Position numbers and translations under genes: made by a program. The notes below the pieces were generated by a model, which was not told where the DNA came from, ran no database searches, and saw only the letters and a program-made list of their open reading frames with translations. From the NCBI RefSeq assembly GCF_040712315.1, contig NC_134013.1:18139001-18203000 (forward strand): a stretch of DNA of 64,000 nt, written 5' to 3'. This DNA is from Castanea sativa (lineage: Eukaryota; Streptophyta; Magnoliopsida; Fagales; Fagaceae). Below, piece after piece: positions 1-19,900 of the stretch (the first letter of the stretch is position 1; each line of letters opens with the position of its first letter).

Positions 1-8736
<8,736 letters not shown>

Positions 8737-8780
8737 GATTAAGTTTTCAATTACCTTGTAAGATTCATGATCTTACTCTC

Positions 8781-8787
8781 ATTTATA
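8781..8787 (-). promoter_or_regulatory. TATA box of GLR copy 1
   Basis: TATAAAT on the minus strand, 45 bp upstream of the ATG, in a context (CCTATAAATGAGAG) conserved in front of GLR copy 2. This implies a very short 5' UTR. Confidence 0.65.
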
Positions 8788-8789
8788 GG

Positions 8790-9655
8790 ACAAGGTCAGA
8801 AAGTCAAACGTTAGATTTTGAAAAGTGACAAGGACAAGCCTATTAATATATTATTATAATATCTTGGAAAAGTTAGAACCAACTAAGAAAATATTATTTG
8901 TTGAATCCATGGCACTTTTCAAATTTTGACCATATGTAACTAAAATAGTAATTTCCAGGAACTTAGCGTATCTTGAATGCGTCTGAAGTCTATTTGAAGT
9001 TCAAGACAAGGCAGAGTTCAAGTTCAAGACAAAAAAATTCATTCTACGTTCTAATTTCGTTATGGTATTAATATTAATTACTTGTTTGCCAACGTATTTG
9101 ACCTTTCTTTTAATATTCAAGATTATCAAAAAAAAAAATTAATATTCAAATTACTGTTTAGTTTTGTAATTTTGTTTTCAATTTTTTTTCAGATTTTTGT
9201 TTTTCCTCTTTTTCCAAATGAGTGAATTACCGTGTTTAAAACTTTAGTTGTTTGCAATTTGAATTAAAAATTAAAAATTTGAGAAGTGGATTGTCGTGTA
9301 TAAAACACCTAAATGATTCATTAGGACTTCTTTTTTTTTTTTTGTCTTTAACTTGGAAACTCGCTAGAATAATATTGAACATATTATACGATATATTGAT
9401 GTTGAGTGAATATGGATGAATAATTCTACTTTGTTTCTCTTTTTGGTTGAGTATTGTCTTTTGAATTCAAAGTGTTTAGAAGGAGTATTATAATGATTTG
9501 GTGCTGAATTTAATATACATTTATGTACTGGAATGAATGTTTTAAGGCATTTATTTTAATAAATCATTTTTAAAAAGTTTTGAAATCATTTTTATATGAT
9601 TAAAAGGAAAAACGTTTGTTTACCACTCTTCTTAATATCTTTTTATTGGATGCGA
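8790..9655. other. Upstream flank of GLR copy 1
   Basis: No gene seen. AT-rich; the block with GATTTGGTGCTGAATTTAA near 9497 recurs at 54.1-54.4 kb, so this flank has been duplicated. Confidence 0.6.
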
Positions 9656-9659
9656 ATTT

Positions 9660-9906
9660 TAACAAATTCACCCTTAAATTATATTTTATTCTTATATCCT
9701 TCATGTTTGCAAATTTTCAGAAGATCAAATATCAATAGTTATATCATCAATTAAATATTTAAATTTCAAGTTTTTGTAGTCCTAAATTTTGCACACAAAA
9801 AAAAAATTATAGATCGTATAGTAAATAAAATCAGTTTGGCATAAAATTTGAAATGCACAATAAAAACATAAAGGACATGCAATCCAATAGTTAGATTTTC
9901 AAAATA
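9660..9906. mobile_element. Foldback MITE, copy 2 of 4
   Basis: Same family as 4977..5228: TCATGTTTGCAAATTTTCAG, TAAATATTTAAATTTCAAG and terminal GTTAGATTTTCAAAAT are recognisable. Its left terminus is degraded. Lies upstream of GLR copy 1 exon 1; copy 4 lies upstream of GLR copy 2 exon 1. Confidence 0.6.
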
Positions 9907-10335
9907 TATAGTCATGTTAATTTTTTTAATAGATGTTGTAGCTATTAGGGTCACATTTTTATGTAATTGACATATCCTATGAGAAAACACAATTTACTTG
10001 TATTCAAGAACATCATGTAGTACTTTTACAAGTGGTAACAAGTGATATTATTAAAGACATGAAGGGTACTAAAGAAACAGTTAAGAAAAGCTCGAACAGA
10101 AGATCTCGATACCTTTAATCTATTGAAATTAAATGAACCTTGATACCTTTTGATATATCGAGATTCGTAGATTTTGAAATTCCATATTTTTTTTCGTCCC
10201 ATGATGACAGGGCTTTTCTAAGACTTCATGCTCTAAGTTTTTAGAGGATATAAAAGCAACATTTTACAATTGTCATTATAGACACAAAGACTCATATTGA
10301 GATATAAGCTTTATAGGAGCTACTGCACTTTTATG

Positions 10336-11049
10336 CAATGTTATTAATTTTGTTTCGGACCTCGTTTCGGTTTATCTAATGGAACAAAATATTTCAGTTT
10401 TAGCCTATTTTGACGTACTATTTCAAGGTGTTTTGAGGTTACATATATATATTACTATTATATAAAATAATGAATTTAATTTGAATAAAAAATATTAAAT
10501 AAAGTGAGATTAAAGAAAATCATAATAAAGCAATTAAATTGGTTATTGAGAAAAATAAATTTCAAATTTGGGATTTCTTGCAAATAAACAATTATATTGG
10601 GATATTTGTATGTAATGAAGCTTCCAAGAAGCTCCACTCCCAAGTCCCACCAAAGTTACTAAGAAATAAAGCTTCTTCGTCCACCACCAGAGTTTGAAAA
10701 CTCCCAGATGCAAGCTTTGAAGAATTAAGAAAGAAAGCTTCTTAATTTGTCCACACGTGATAGCGCTACATTCCAATGCTACGAATTTTTCTTTCTTTTT
10801 CTTCCTCTACTCTTCTTTATTAAGTTTACGTTTGAGCTTTTAACTTGGAAAAAAAAGCTGGCTTCATACCGGTTGAAATTAAAATTTCGGCCAGAATTCA
10901 CTAAAATAAGCTGGAATGGCTGAAATTGACCGGAATGACCCGGAATTTAATCCGAGGTAGAACAAGAGGGGTTTTTCATTCCATATTGCATACCGGAATG
11001 GTATTTTCCAGCCGTTTTGGACCGGTCAGAATGAAATTCAAAACATTGA
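10336..11049. mobile_element. hAT-like non-autonomous element inside the old LTR
   Basis: Left end CAATGTTATTAATTTTGTTT and right end GAAATTCAAAACATTG are imperfect inverted repeats. The right subterminal region is rich in CCGGAATG/ACCGGTC motifs typical of plant hAT ends. No coding capacity. The LTR sequence resumes directly after it. The flanking octamers match only partly. Confidence 0.55.
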
Positions 11050-11121
11050 TTTCTTGTGTGTCTTAGGTTATGTACTAAGCTACTTCTAGATCTACAAGCA
11101 TGAATTGAAAAACTTTGCATT

Positions 11122-11920
11122 TAGGGGCGGAGCTAGGAATTTTTGTTTGGAATGCCAAGTTGCAGCACTAATATATTTATCAAGACAATCCCACACACAC
11201 ATATATACAAATGTTTTTTTTTTTAATTATATACACACATTTTTTTATTTGATAAGTTATATTATACACGCACCCAAAAAAAAAATTAGTATTTTCAATC
11301 ACAATTATGTTTGATAGCAATCTTTCATAAATAAAATTCATTTTTAACATTTTTGTAGTGAAATTCTTAAAAGTTTCATTTTTTTATACAAATTATCAAA
11401 TTTTATACTAAAGTAAGTAAAATAATCTTTCAAATTGAACTAATAAAATTTTCAAAAACATAAATGATCTAAAACTTGGAGGAAGAAGTTAAGCTCCAAA
11501 CATATTTGAAGTTATCTTGCTCTAACTCATTATGTGGCAACTAAAGAGACATTTCATGTGTAGTTTTAGTGACAATATTTTTTTAATGAGTCAATGACTT
11601 GTTAATTGCCACATGATGGGTTGAAAAAAATATAGATTCAAACATGTTTGATGCCAAACTTTATCAAATATTTAACAGATATAAGATCATATTTTACAAT
11701 AAAAAATAGAATTGCGAAAAATAATGTTATGTCTCTATAACTATTAAACCAATTATTTTTTTAAGAGCATCATTAGACTAAATCAAATATTTGGGGGGAC
11801 CAACTCTTATTTTTGTAGACTAAATTTTGAAAACATTAAAATAATTATATATACTTTTAAAAAATTCAAAATTTTGGGGGGCCCATGGCCCCCCCACCCT
11901 TACACATAGCTATGCCCCTG
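11122..11920. mobile_element. hAT-type MITE with AGGGGCGGAGC terminus
   Basis: Left terminus TAGGGGCGGAGCTAGGA and right terminus ACATAGCTATGCCCCTG are imperfect inverted repeats of a widespread plant hAT type. Flanks TTTGCATT (11114..11121) and TCTGCATC (11921..11928) match at 6 of 8, fitting an aged 8-bp target duplication. The old LTR continues across the site, confirming an insertion. Confidence 0.75.
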
Positions 11921-12484
11921 TCTGCATCAAACAATAACTTTCAAGTTATTATACTGTTAGTCACATACTGGGATCTATGCATTGAGTAATCTCTACAAGA
12001 ACAAGTCCAATTGGGTATTGGAGCTGATACTAGTATAGGTTTGTAAGTTGAATTGTAGATTGGTATTTTGGGATAAACTTGCAATGGAGTAAGATTCCTT
12101 ATACTTGTAACTATTTGTTTCCTGATTAGTGGATTCTTCATGAGTAGTGACCTAAAATTCACCCGATGAGGTTTTTGTCTACAAATATTTTCCCCATCGT
12201 GATCAAATTGTTGTGGCAAATTTATTTTCTACTGTATCTTATTTAGTTTGGTGATTTGATTGTGCCTCCACATTATTTTCATGTAATTTGAATAATTAAT
12301 CAACTTGGGTAATTAAATTAATTAACTAGAGTCAAACTATATCCCAATTGTAGCTAATGGCTACAATTAAGGATCGAGTTTGTAGCCAAACTTTATTGAT
12401 TTAAAAATTTGTCAAAAAATTCAATTGCTTTTTTTCTTTTCCATAAAAAATTCACAAAAGTATTTCCTAAATGAATGCCCTTAG

Positions 12485-12885
12485 GGCTAAACTGTAATTC
12501 TATAAACCATACCCCTTAAGTTTGGGTGTCTACAAATTTAACTCCCTAATGTATTTTAACTCCTAAAGTTATATTTTATTTGCTTCAACAACCCCTTCGT
12601 CCATATTTTTCATTACGTGCCACATAACTTTGCCATGTGTATTTAGTTCCTTCTATAAAATGATGCCAAATGACATAATAACAATGACGTGACATTATTT
12701 TATCAGAAAAAATAAACATGTGGCAAGTTTACGTGGCACTTAGCAAAAAATATGATCGAAGAGGCTATTGATGCAAACGGAATATTATTTTAGTGGGTAA
12801 AATTCAAATTCTAAAATTTTAAGGTATAAAATTCAAATACTTCCAAACTTTAAGAATGTAGGTTGCATTTTTAGCATTAACAAAA
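12485..12885. mobile_element. Possible MITE with long degraded inverted repeats
   Basis: CCCCTTAAGTTTGGGTGTCT near the left end and CTTCCAAACTTTAAGAATG near the right end are inverted relatives, with further inverted similarity inward (AATTTAACTCC against GAATTTTACCC on the other strand). Non-coding. The rest of 12341-13710 shows no gene. Confidence 0.4.
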
Positions 12886-13399
12886 TCCTTACCAATAATA
12901 GTCTTATATAGTGTAACTTAAGAATATATCGTGTGTAGTATAAACTTGCCCCAGCCCTCCTTTAAAAATTATTATAACTTTTTACATTTAGGTGGAGTTG
13001 GAAATGTGTCTTTATGTTATAAGTGAGTTAAAAACTTCATTCTCTTTCGCTTGTGTGGTGTGTTTCTTTTAGAAAAAAAAGTTTTACTAACGGATACCCA
13101 AAGTGTATATATTAATAAATCATTTTAGAAAAAAATTTTATAAAAAAATGAAAAAAGTGATAAACTGTTTTGAAAGTTTTTTCAATTTTTTATAAAAATT
13201 TTCTTAAAATTGATGATTAATATATGCCCTATATTGGACAGAGAAAAAAAAATTAACAATCTTGATCGTGAGTTGTTAATTAAGAATTTAAGATAGATGG
13301 GCTCTATTAATTTAAGGATACATATGACAACTTTGGTGCGAGTCAGTGCAAAAGCCAATGGGGTCTGTTGGCCGTAATGCTTTATTAGTTTTCGGGCTG

Positions 13400-13470
13400 C
13401 TTGACCTTGACACTTGACTTTAGTGAACAATTATCTTGACCTTGACACTTGACTTTAGTGAACAATTATC
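13400..13470. repeat. 35-bp direct duplication
   Basis: CTTGACCTTGACACTTGACT begins at 13400 and again at 13435. The surrounding block (GTCAGTGCAAAAGCCAATGG) has a single-copy relative at 54.69-54.83 kb. Confidence 0.9.
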
Positions 13471-13710
13471 TCGGAAATTTACTGCTGAAAATTAAATAAT
13501 GTTACATAAAAAAAAAATTGACAATATTTTCTATAAATACTGATATGACAAGTTTGTATTGATTCTTATTTAAATTCATTATTGATGTCAATTTTTTCCA
13601 TACATTAATATTTTGCCACATCAATGTGTCAAAATTTTTTTTTTGTCTATAAACTTTCTCAATTAAATAAACGAAAGCAAACTCTAAAAATAAAAAAAAA
13701 AAAAAAAAAA

Positions 13711-13870
13711 ACCGCACACCCTTGGTGCGATGGTCACTCAACAAGTATAAATGCTTGTGGGATGTGGAGGGTAAGGGCCGGAGATCAAGTCTCCAGGAAG
13801 AAGCTTCACATACATATATGCCTAGATTAGGCTAGAGTAGAATTCTATCTTGTATATAAAAAAATTTAAA
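13711..13870 (+). mobile_element. tRNA-derived SINE, copy 2
   Basis: Same family as 5811..5997: ACCGCACACCCTTGGTGCGA at the 5' end, AGATCAAGTCTCCAGG at the box B position, TTAGATTAGGCTAGAGTAG near the 3' end, then an A-rich tail. It sits in an A-rich target, so the target duplication cannot be read. Confidence 0.78.
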
Positions 13871-13879
13871 AAAAAAAAT

Positions 13880-14840
13880 TTTCAACTCATGACTTCTGTT
13901 TTCAATAATTGTACTCTTTATTATCAAATTAAGGCACTAAAAAAAATTTTGGTGTAGGCCAAGATGGAAGTTCAAATCTTTAATCTAACCATTAAAAATT
14001 ATATTAGTTGAACTAACTGGATTTGAAATGTCAAGTGAAATTAATCAAACGGCTAAAACAAGTTCTACTCCAATTATAACACGTTTAAAAATATCAAACT
14101 ACAATTGTAAAATAGAAGAACATGGTACCTAGCTAGATAGCTTGCCGGTAGGGTCTTTCACCATCATTCTGGAATCTTTGAATAGAATCAAAAGATATCT
14201 ACCTTCAATGTGGTTGTAGAATTACCTCGAAAGAGCTTATAAAATCAATCTCATTTTCCAAAAAATTCAAGACAAAAGGAGTATTAAAATGAAATGTCGT
14301 CAGTCAACGTTACAAGAATCTTTTATGATGAATGAAGAACATGAAGGACTAGGCCCAAGTAGTTAGCAAAACCCTGGTGGACCAAAATTCAAATAAATAT
14401 GTTCAATATTCTAATACGACTTTAGGAGAAAATGTCAGAGATAGAATGAGAGAAATAAAAACCCTCAGAAATCTGTGTTAAACTCATTGAATAAGATTAC
14501 ACTAGCGTTTGTAAAACAGAGCTTAAGTAAGTTTTAAAAAAATAATAAAATAATTGCTAACCCTATAATAATAATAATAATAAGTAACAGTACCTTTTTT
14601 TTGGGCCAAGCAAAAACCTTGTATTGGGCCGAAAAATACAAACAATTATTGGGTATAAAGATTAAAGCGCACAAATAAGCATTAGCTAATTTATTTTTCT
14701 TCATAAGTTATTGGGCTCTAGATCCATAATTACTTCACCACACAAATTGGATTTTTGGCCCATATTCTCTTTTCTACATGGATTGGACTGCGAGGCCACA
14801 AATACTAGTGACTCACTGACTCAACCCCAAGGAAGCGATC
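13880..14840. repeat. Duplicated segment, copy c (relatives at 59.55 and 62.8 kb)
   Basis: Shares long blocks in order with 59.55-60.97 kb and 62.8-63.53 kb: ATTCTGGAATCTTTGAATAG, AACTTTAGGAGAAAATGTCA-type sequence, and CAGAAATCTGTGT. On the minus strand each copy can read EGRYLLILFKDSRM or a close variant, but the frame does not stay open. Identity unknown. This copy carries the empty site for the 469-bp solo LTR at 60356 (CGCAC at 14668..14672). Confidence 0.65.
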
Positions 14841-15744
14841 TCAGTAACACATACGATCAATCCTCGTAAAGTCTTTTTCTTCGTCCAGAAGAGTTGGGAA
14901 AGTCATTGCGAATGAACAGTGACTTTTGTAAATATTATTTTTTTTCAATTTTTTTATTATTATTTTTTCCAAATACATTTTACCAAAAAACTCATCTTCT
15001 TCTTCTTTTTCTCGAAATCTTTTTTGCATTTTCATCAACAACACTCAATTCTTAAAACCCAAATTTTATCATTTAATAACATTGACATCAACAAAACCCA
15101 ATCTTAAAACCTTGATTTTATTATTCAACAACAATCAAATTAGATTTTTATCATCCAACAATACCCAAATCTTAACACCCATACTTTATCATTCAAGAAC
15201 ACCCAAAATATTTTATTTTAAAAATAAAAACCCAAATCTTAAGCTAGAGAGAGAAAGAGGATTTGGAGATGTGAGATATCGTCCATTGCTAGCTTCGATC
15301 CAACATCGATCATTCTCTTCTCCACTGATCCTAATAGTGAATGGGTTTTGTGCTGTTGAATCAATCAGATAATACTGGGTTTTGTGATATTGGGAGTGAA
15401 CGATGGCTGTAAGAGAAGATGAGAGAGATGTTGGAGCTGAATTTTGTGGGTTTTGAGAGAGACAATGTTTCGTTTTGAGAGTGCTCTATCACACAATGAT
15501 GAAGAGAGAGGGAGAGAGAAATACTGGCTAGGGGGGGGAGAGCCAGAGAAACCTAGTGCCATTGGGACCTAGTGCTTTGTCACCATTCATACTTTTTCAC
15601 TTTCACTGCAGCCCAAACCTCCTCTTCATTAAACTGCCTTTCCAGCCCATCTACCTCACTTTCTGTCTATGGTTTCTACTGAAGATCATCCAACAATGGT
15701 TACTTTGCATATAGCCCTTAAACACTATTTAAAAATATATATAT
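14841..15744. other. Low-complexity region with degenerate AACCCAAAT repeats
   Basis: No convincing gene. At 15040-15240 there are four or five degenerate repeats of about 40-50 bases built on CCCAAATCTTA and TTATCATTCAA, followed by a purine-rich stretch. Short ORFs on either strand have no recognisable domain. Possibly part of an old non-autonomous element; ends not found. Confidence 0.4.
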
Positions 15745-15922
15745 ATATATGTAGAGAGGGAAAATTCCCGACCTATCACAAGCTGACACATCATACTACC
15801 AAATCCACAAAATACAACCAATTACAAAGCGCCACATACTGTTGCTAGGTTTTGCCATCACTATTCAGAAACCAATAGAAATTTGCCAAGTGTCATTGAA
15901 ATAAAGGCATGAAATTGCATCA

Positions 15923-16042
15923 GCATGCGTAAGCGATGACACAAGCAGCCCTGCACGTGTAAGCGATGACACAAGCAGCCCTGCACGTGTAAGCGATGAC
16001 ACAAGCAATCTAGCACGTGTAAGCGATGACATAAGCGGACCA
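15923..16042 (+). repeat. Four 30-bp tandem repeats with G-boxes in LTR U3
   Basis: Units start at 15923, 15953, 15983 and 16013. Three contain CACGTG (G-box) in the context GCACGTGTAAGCGATGACAC; the first has CATGCG instead. They lie about 70-190 bp upstream of the TATA box, the usual place for an LTR enhancer. Confidence 0.92.
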
Positions 16043-16107
16043 ATCAGGCTGTGACATGTGTCACCAATCAGACTCTGCCACATGTCGCTCACCCACCCCT
16101 AAACTCC

Positions 16108-16115
16108 TATAAATA
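16108..16115 (+). promoter_or_regulatory. TATA box of the solo LTR
   Basis: TATAAATA in CTCCTATAAATAGAAGC, preceded by two CCAATCA boxes at about 16040 and 16064. Defines the U3/R side of the LTR on the plus strand. Confidence 0.75.
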
Positions 16116-16261
16116 GAAGCATGCCTAAGACATTTAGGAAGACAGAAGACGGACAGACGGAGAAAGATATCTTGAGTTTAGAAATCCAGAAACTCTGCCG
16201 GAATCAAACCCCGAAGCCTCCAGGAATTTCAAGAACTTCAACCTCGAATACAGACAACATT

Positions 16262-16595
16262 CGAAGCAAAGTCATTCAAACTACTTGTATAGATCTCAAA
16301 GGTCACTGGAATCAAGTTCAAAAGCTTCTAGAAACCTCAACAAACCAAAAATTAGTGAAGCTCTACGGATTCAAGCCTCCAAAGCCCCGAAGAACTTCCA
16401 CCACAAACCTTCAAATACGAAAAACAATCGAAGACGAATCATCCAAATCATATTCCTAAGTCTCAAAGTTCAATGGAATCAAGCTCAAAAGCCTCCAGGA
16501 ACCTCAACACACCATAAATCAACGAAACTCTACGGAATCAAGCCTCTAAAGCACCGAAGAACTTCCACCACAAACCTTCAAACATGAAAAACACA
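16262..16595 (+). repeat. 167-bp tandem duplication in the LTR transcribed region
   Basis: GAACTTCCACCACAAACCTT and CTCTACGGA-type blocks recur with a constant spacing of 167 bp. Both units can be read as short ORFs, but with no known domain. Confidence 0.85.
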
Positions 16596-16977
16596 CGAAG
16601 AACACACAAAGAACAAAGAATTTCTAACAAGCTCATAGCCAGAGATTCGTTGTAATTCCGTTTCAAAGATCTTCGATCCATTCCTCAACTAAATTGAAGG
16701 ATATCTTGTGTTCAAATCAAAATCGCATTACCACAATTCCAATCAACAAATCTTTCAAGGAGATCGAATCAGAGGATCACTCTTTTGTAATTACAGAAAA
16801 TTGTACCACATATTCATCAATACAAATTCGCATTTGTGAAACTATTTTACTTGTTTGATTTATTTCGAACTAAGAATTTAGTCGTCTACAATATATAAAA
16901 GTAAATAAAGGAAAATGATAAGTCCATAATATATCCCCCTTTTTTTTTTTTGGTAAAGTGGAGTACAATAAGAAAAA

Positions 16978-19900
16978 CTAAGGCATAGCAGCACAACTAC
17001 TACTACTACGCCTGCAATACAAAGTTTCTAAGGCATCCTGCCTGATTTGGTTCAAAATACACACAGGGAGATTATCAAAATAAACAAAATCTATACTATG
17101 ATCTGCTCCCATCTTCACCAAAGCATCGGCACATCTATTCGCTTCCCTATAGCAGTGTTGAACTTTGTGCTGTGGGATCTTGTTGAGAAGAATTCTGCAA
17201 TCATCAACTAAAGGGGATAAGGATCTAGACCGAGCATTGTCATTGCAAAGCATATTAATAATCATAGAAGCATCCATCTCAACAACAAGGGACTGAATAT
17301 TAATATTGTTGCACATAAAGAGACCATCTCTTAGCAACCAAAGTTCAGCAATAGGGTTGGAAGCCAAGCCAATGGCTCAAGTAAATCCCTTGACCCAGTT
17401 GCCATCAGTATTTAATTTGAACCAACCGGGGCTTGGTTTTTCCCATTTAACCCAAGTTGGATCAGTAGGCCTACGAGTGATTTTAGGAGATATAATTAGA
17501 TGAAACTCTAAGAATCTATTATAAACTTCCCAAGCAAGGTTGGGATTTGATCTGGCCTCTTTGAAAATGCTATTATTTCTTTGCAGCCAAAGAAACCAAA
17601 TTCCATGAGGGAAAAGAATCTTCGAAGGAAATGAGCCACTATGATAAGGTTTGTTTGAATGGCTGAATTTCAATAGCTAGTTTTTCAGGTCTAGACCAAA
17701 GAAATCCGAGACAGGGCATGGGAGGTGGCTTTTCATACAAAAATCTTTAGCAATGATGCAATCCCTTAACACATGAATAATGGTCTCTTCACACTCTGTG
17801 CAAGTTGGGCAAGTGGGGCTAATTTGCATGCCTCTCTGAGATAAGGAGGCGTTGGTAGGAAGGCATTGAAGCTAGCATTTCCAAAGAAAAAAATTTATTT
17901 TAGGAATGATATTCAATTTCCAAATCCAATTGCCATCAAACTGAGGGGAATTGGCGATGTTGGCAGCAATTTTATAAGCATTTTGAGGTTCAAAATCACC
18001 ATTTGGTGAGGAAGACCAGATGATAGTATCCTCTTTCTCCGAACTGCATCTAAGGGGAATAGCTTTAATTGAAAGGAGGAGCTGGGGAGAGATGTGGAAG
18101 GAAATTCTGCTGAAATCCCAAACTCTATTCAAGATGACGTCCCTAACCAACAAGGCTTCCTCCGAGGCATTTAAAGGGCCTTCAACAAGGTTCCTGAGAA
18201 TTCCAAGAGGACACCAATTGTCAAACCAGAATTTCAGGTGAGAATTACTGCCAATTTGCCATCTAGTTCCTTTGGTAAAGACCACATTGCCTTTTTTAAT
18301 GGCAGACCAGGTGTTAGAACATCGCCTATTAGAGCTAAAATTGTTGCTATATTTCTTAATAAGAACCTGGGCCTAAGGGGAGTTCTTTTCATGATGAAGT
18401 CTCCACCTCAGATTTGCTAACAAAGCTAAATTTTTTGGTCTAGCTGCATGTAAACCCAAGCCACCATCCTTTTTTGGTTTAGTGACTTTGTCCCAACTCA
18501 ACAAGTGCATTTTCCTTTTATCCGGGGTGGAGCCCCAAATAAAATCCCTATTGAGTTTATCAATAGCATTAATGACCTTTCCAGGGAGAGTAACACCCTG
18601 CATTTTGTAAGAAGGGATGGCTGAAGTGGAGGATTGGGCAAGGACCACTCGACCAGCAAAGGATAAAAGTTTCGCCTTCCAACCAGCTAATTTGGACTGA
18701 ACTCTTTCTATAATGAAGTTGTACTCTTGGCTTGTGGATCCAGCATGCTTCAAAGGAAATCCCAGGTATTTACCTAAATTAGAGGTGGAATGGAAACCCA
18801 GAATATCACAAAGAGAAATTTTGAGGTCCTCAAAAATATTTGGGGAGAAGTAGACCTTAGATTTGGTAGGGCTAACCTTCTGCCCTAGAAGCATGCTGAA
18901 AGTATCTAACACCTCTTTAACACTGTGACAATTTTTTAAGTCAGCCTTAGCAAAAAGCATAAGGTCATTAGCAAAAAATAAGTGGGAAAAGGCTGGTCCC
19001 TCTTTGGATGCTTTAACTGGGTTCCATAAATTGGAATGACGCTTATCATTGATAAAAAAAACCAAGCACTTCCATGCAGAGAATAAAGATGTAGGGAGAC
19101 AAAGGATCTCCTTGTCTAATTCCCCTTGAGGGTTGGAAGGGGTCAAGGGTTCCACCATTGAAGAGTAAGGAGATAGTGGAGGAAGAGATACAATTCATAA
19201 TTAGATCCAAGAGCATTCCAAGAAATTTGAAGAGAATGAGAGTATCTCGAATGAAGTTCCATTCTAACCAATCGTAAGCTTTTTCTAGATCGATCTTTAT
19301 GGCCATGTAACCTTCTCTCCCTTTTTTCTGCCCAATAGTATGAATGATCTCTTGGGCAATAATCACATTATCCAGCCCTCTTCTACCAGGCACAAAGGCT
19401 GTTTGGAGAGGCAAAACTAGCTTGGATAACATGGGGCGAAGTCCATTGACTATGATTTTAGTGACCACCTTGTAAATGGTGTTGCATAGACCAATGGGTC
19501 TATAGTATCCAAGAGATTCTGGGTTGTCACATTTCAGGATGAGAGTGATAAGGGTGTAATTCAGATCTGCAGGAATGTATTTGGTCTTGAAAATGTTCTG
19601 AATTTCCAAGACAACCAAACTGCCAACAGTAGGCCAAAATTGTTGAAAACCATTAGGACCTGGGGCCTTCCAAGGCTTTAGAGACCACATGGCATCACAT
19701 ATTTCTTTAGGCAAAACTTCCTTTTCAAGGGAGATGACATCATCATTTGAGAGGCAAACATTCCAGTTAGGAGGAGTCCATATGTTTTTGAGGGCATAGC
19801 TCATCTCAGTAGTGAAAAGGTTAAGGAAGCCATTCCTAATAAAGTCAGCAACTTCCTGGATATTAACAAGCCAATTCCCCATATTGTCTTTAATGGCTAA

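Larger units (their letters stand above)
9933..12340 (+). mobile_element. Old LTR of the nested-element family, split by two hAT-type insertions
   Basis: Three pieces (9933-10335, 11050-11121, 11921-12340) read in order as a decayed relative of the LTRs at 36.3-51.7 kb. Examples are TTTTATGTAATTGACATATC against TTTTATGTAATTGGCTAATC; GAATTGAAAAACTTTGCAT against GAACTGAAGAACTTTGCAG; and AACAAGTCCAATTGGGTATT, identical. No primer site or internal region follows, so it is a solo or truncated LTR. Confidence 0.75.
15750..16890 (+). mobile_element. Solo LTR (1141 bp) with ATATA target duplication
   Basis: Begins TGTAGAGAGGG and ends GTCGTCTACA, so TGTAGA/TCTACA form the terminal inverted repeat. 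It is flanked by ATATA at 15745..15749 and 16891..16895. A promoter (TATAAATA at 16108, CCAAT boxes) and tandem repeats lie inside. No primer site or internal region adjoins it. The flank is AT-rich, so ATATA alone could arise by chance; the combination with TG..CA ends is persuasive. Confidence 0.8.

Noticed and set aside
15040..15240. CRISPR-like or regular repeat array
   Set aside because: Units are degenerate, of variable length and without spacers; this is eukaryotic low-complexity DNA.
15923..16115. Possible endogenous pararetrovirus promoter (as-1-like GTAAGCGATGACAC before a TATA box)
   Set aside because: The TGACG core is missing, no viral coding domain is near, and the region sits inside a TG..CA solo LTR with a target duplication.
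16121..16587. Two overlapping plus-strand frames of 100-112 codons
   Set aside because: They fall on the 167-bp tandem repeat in an LTR leader and use different frames in the two units, so coding is unlikely.
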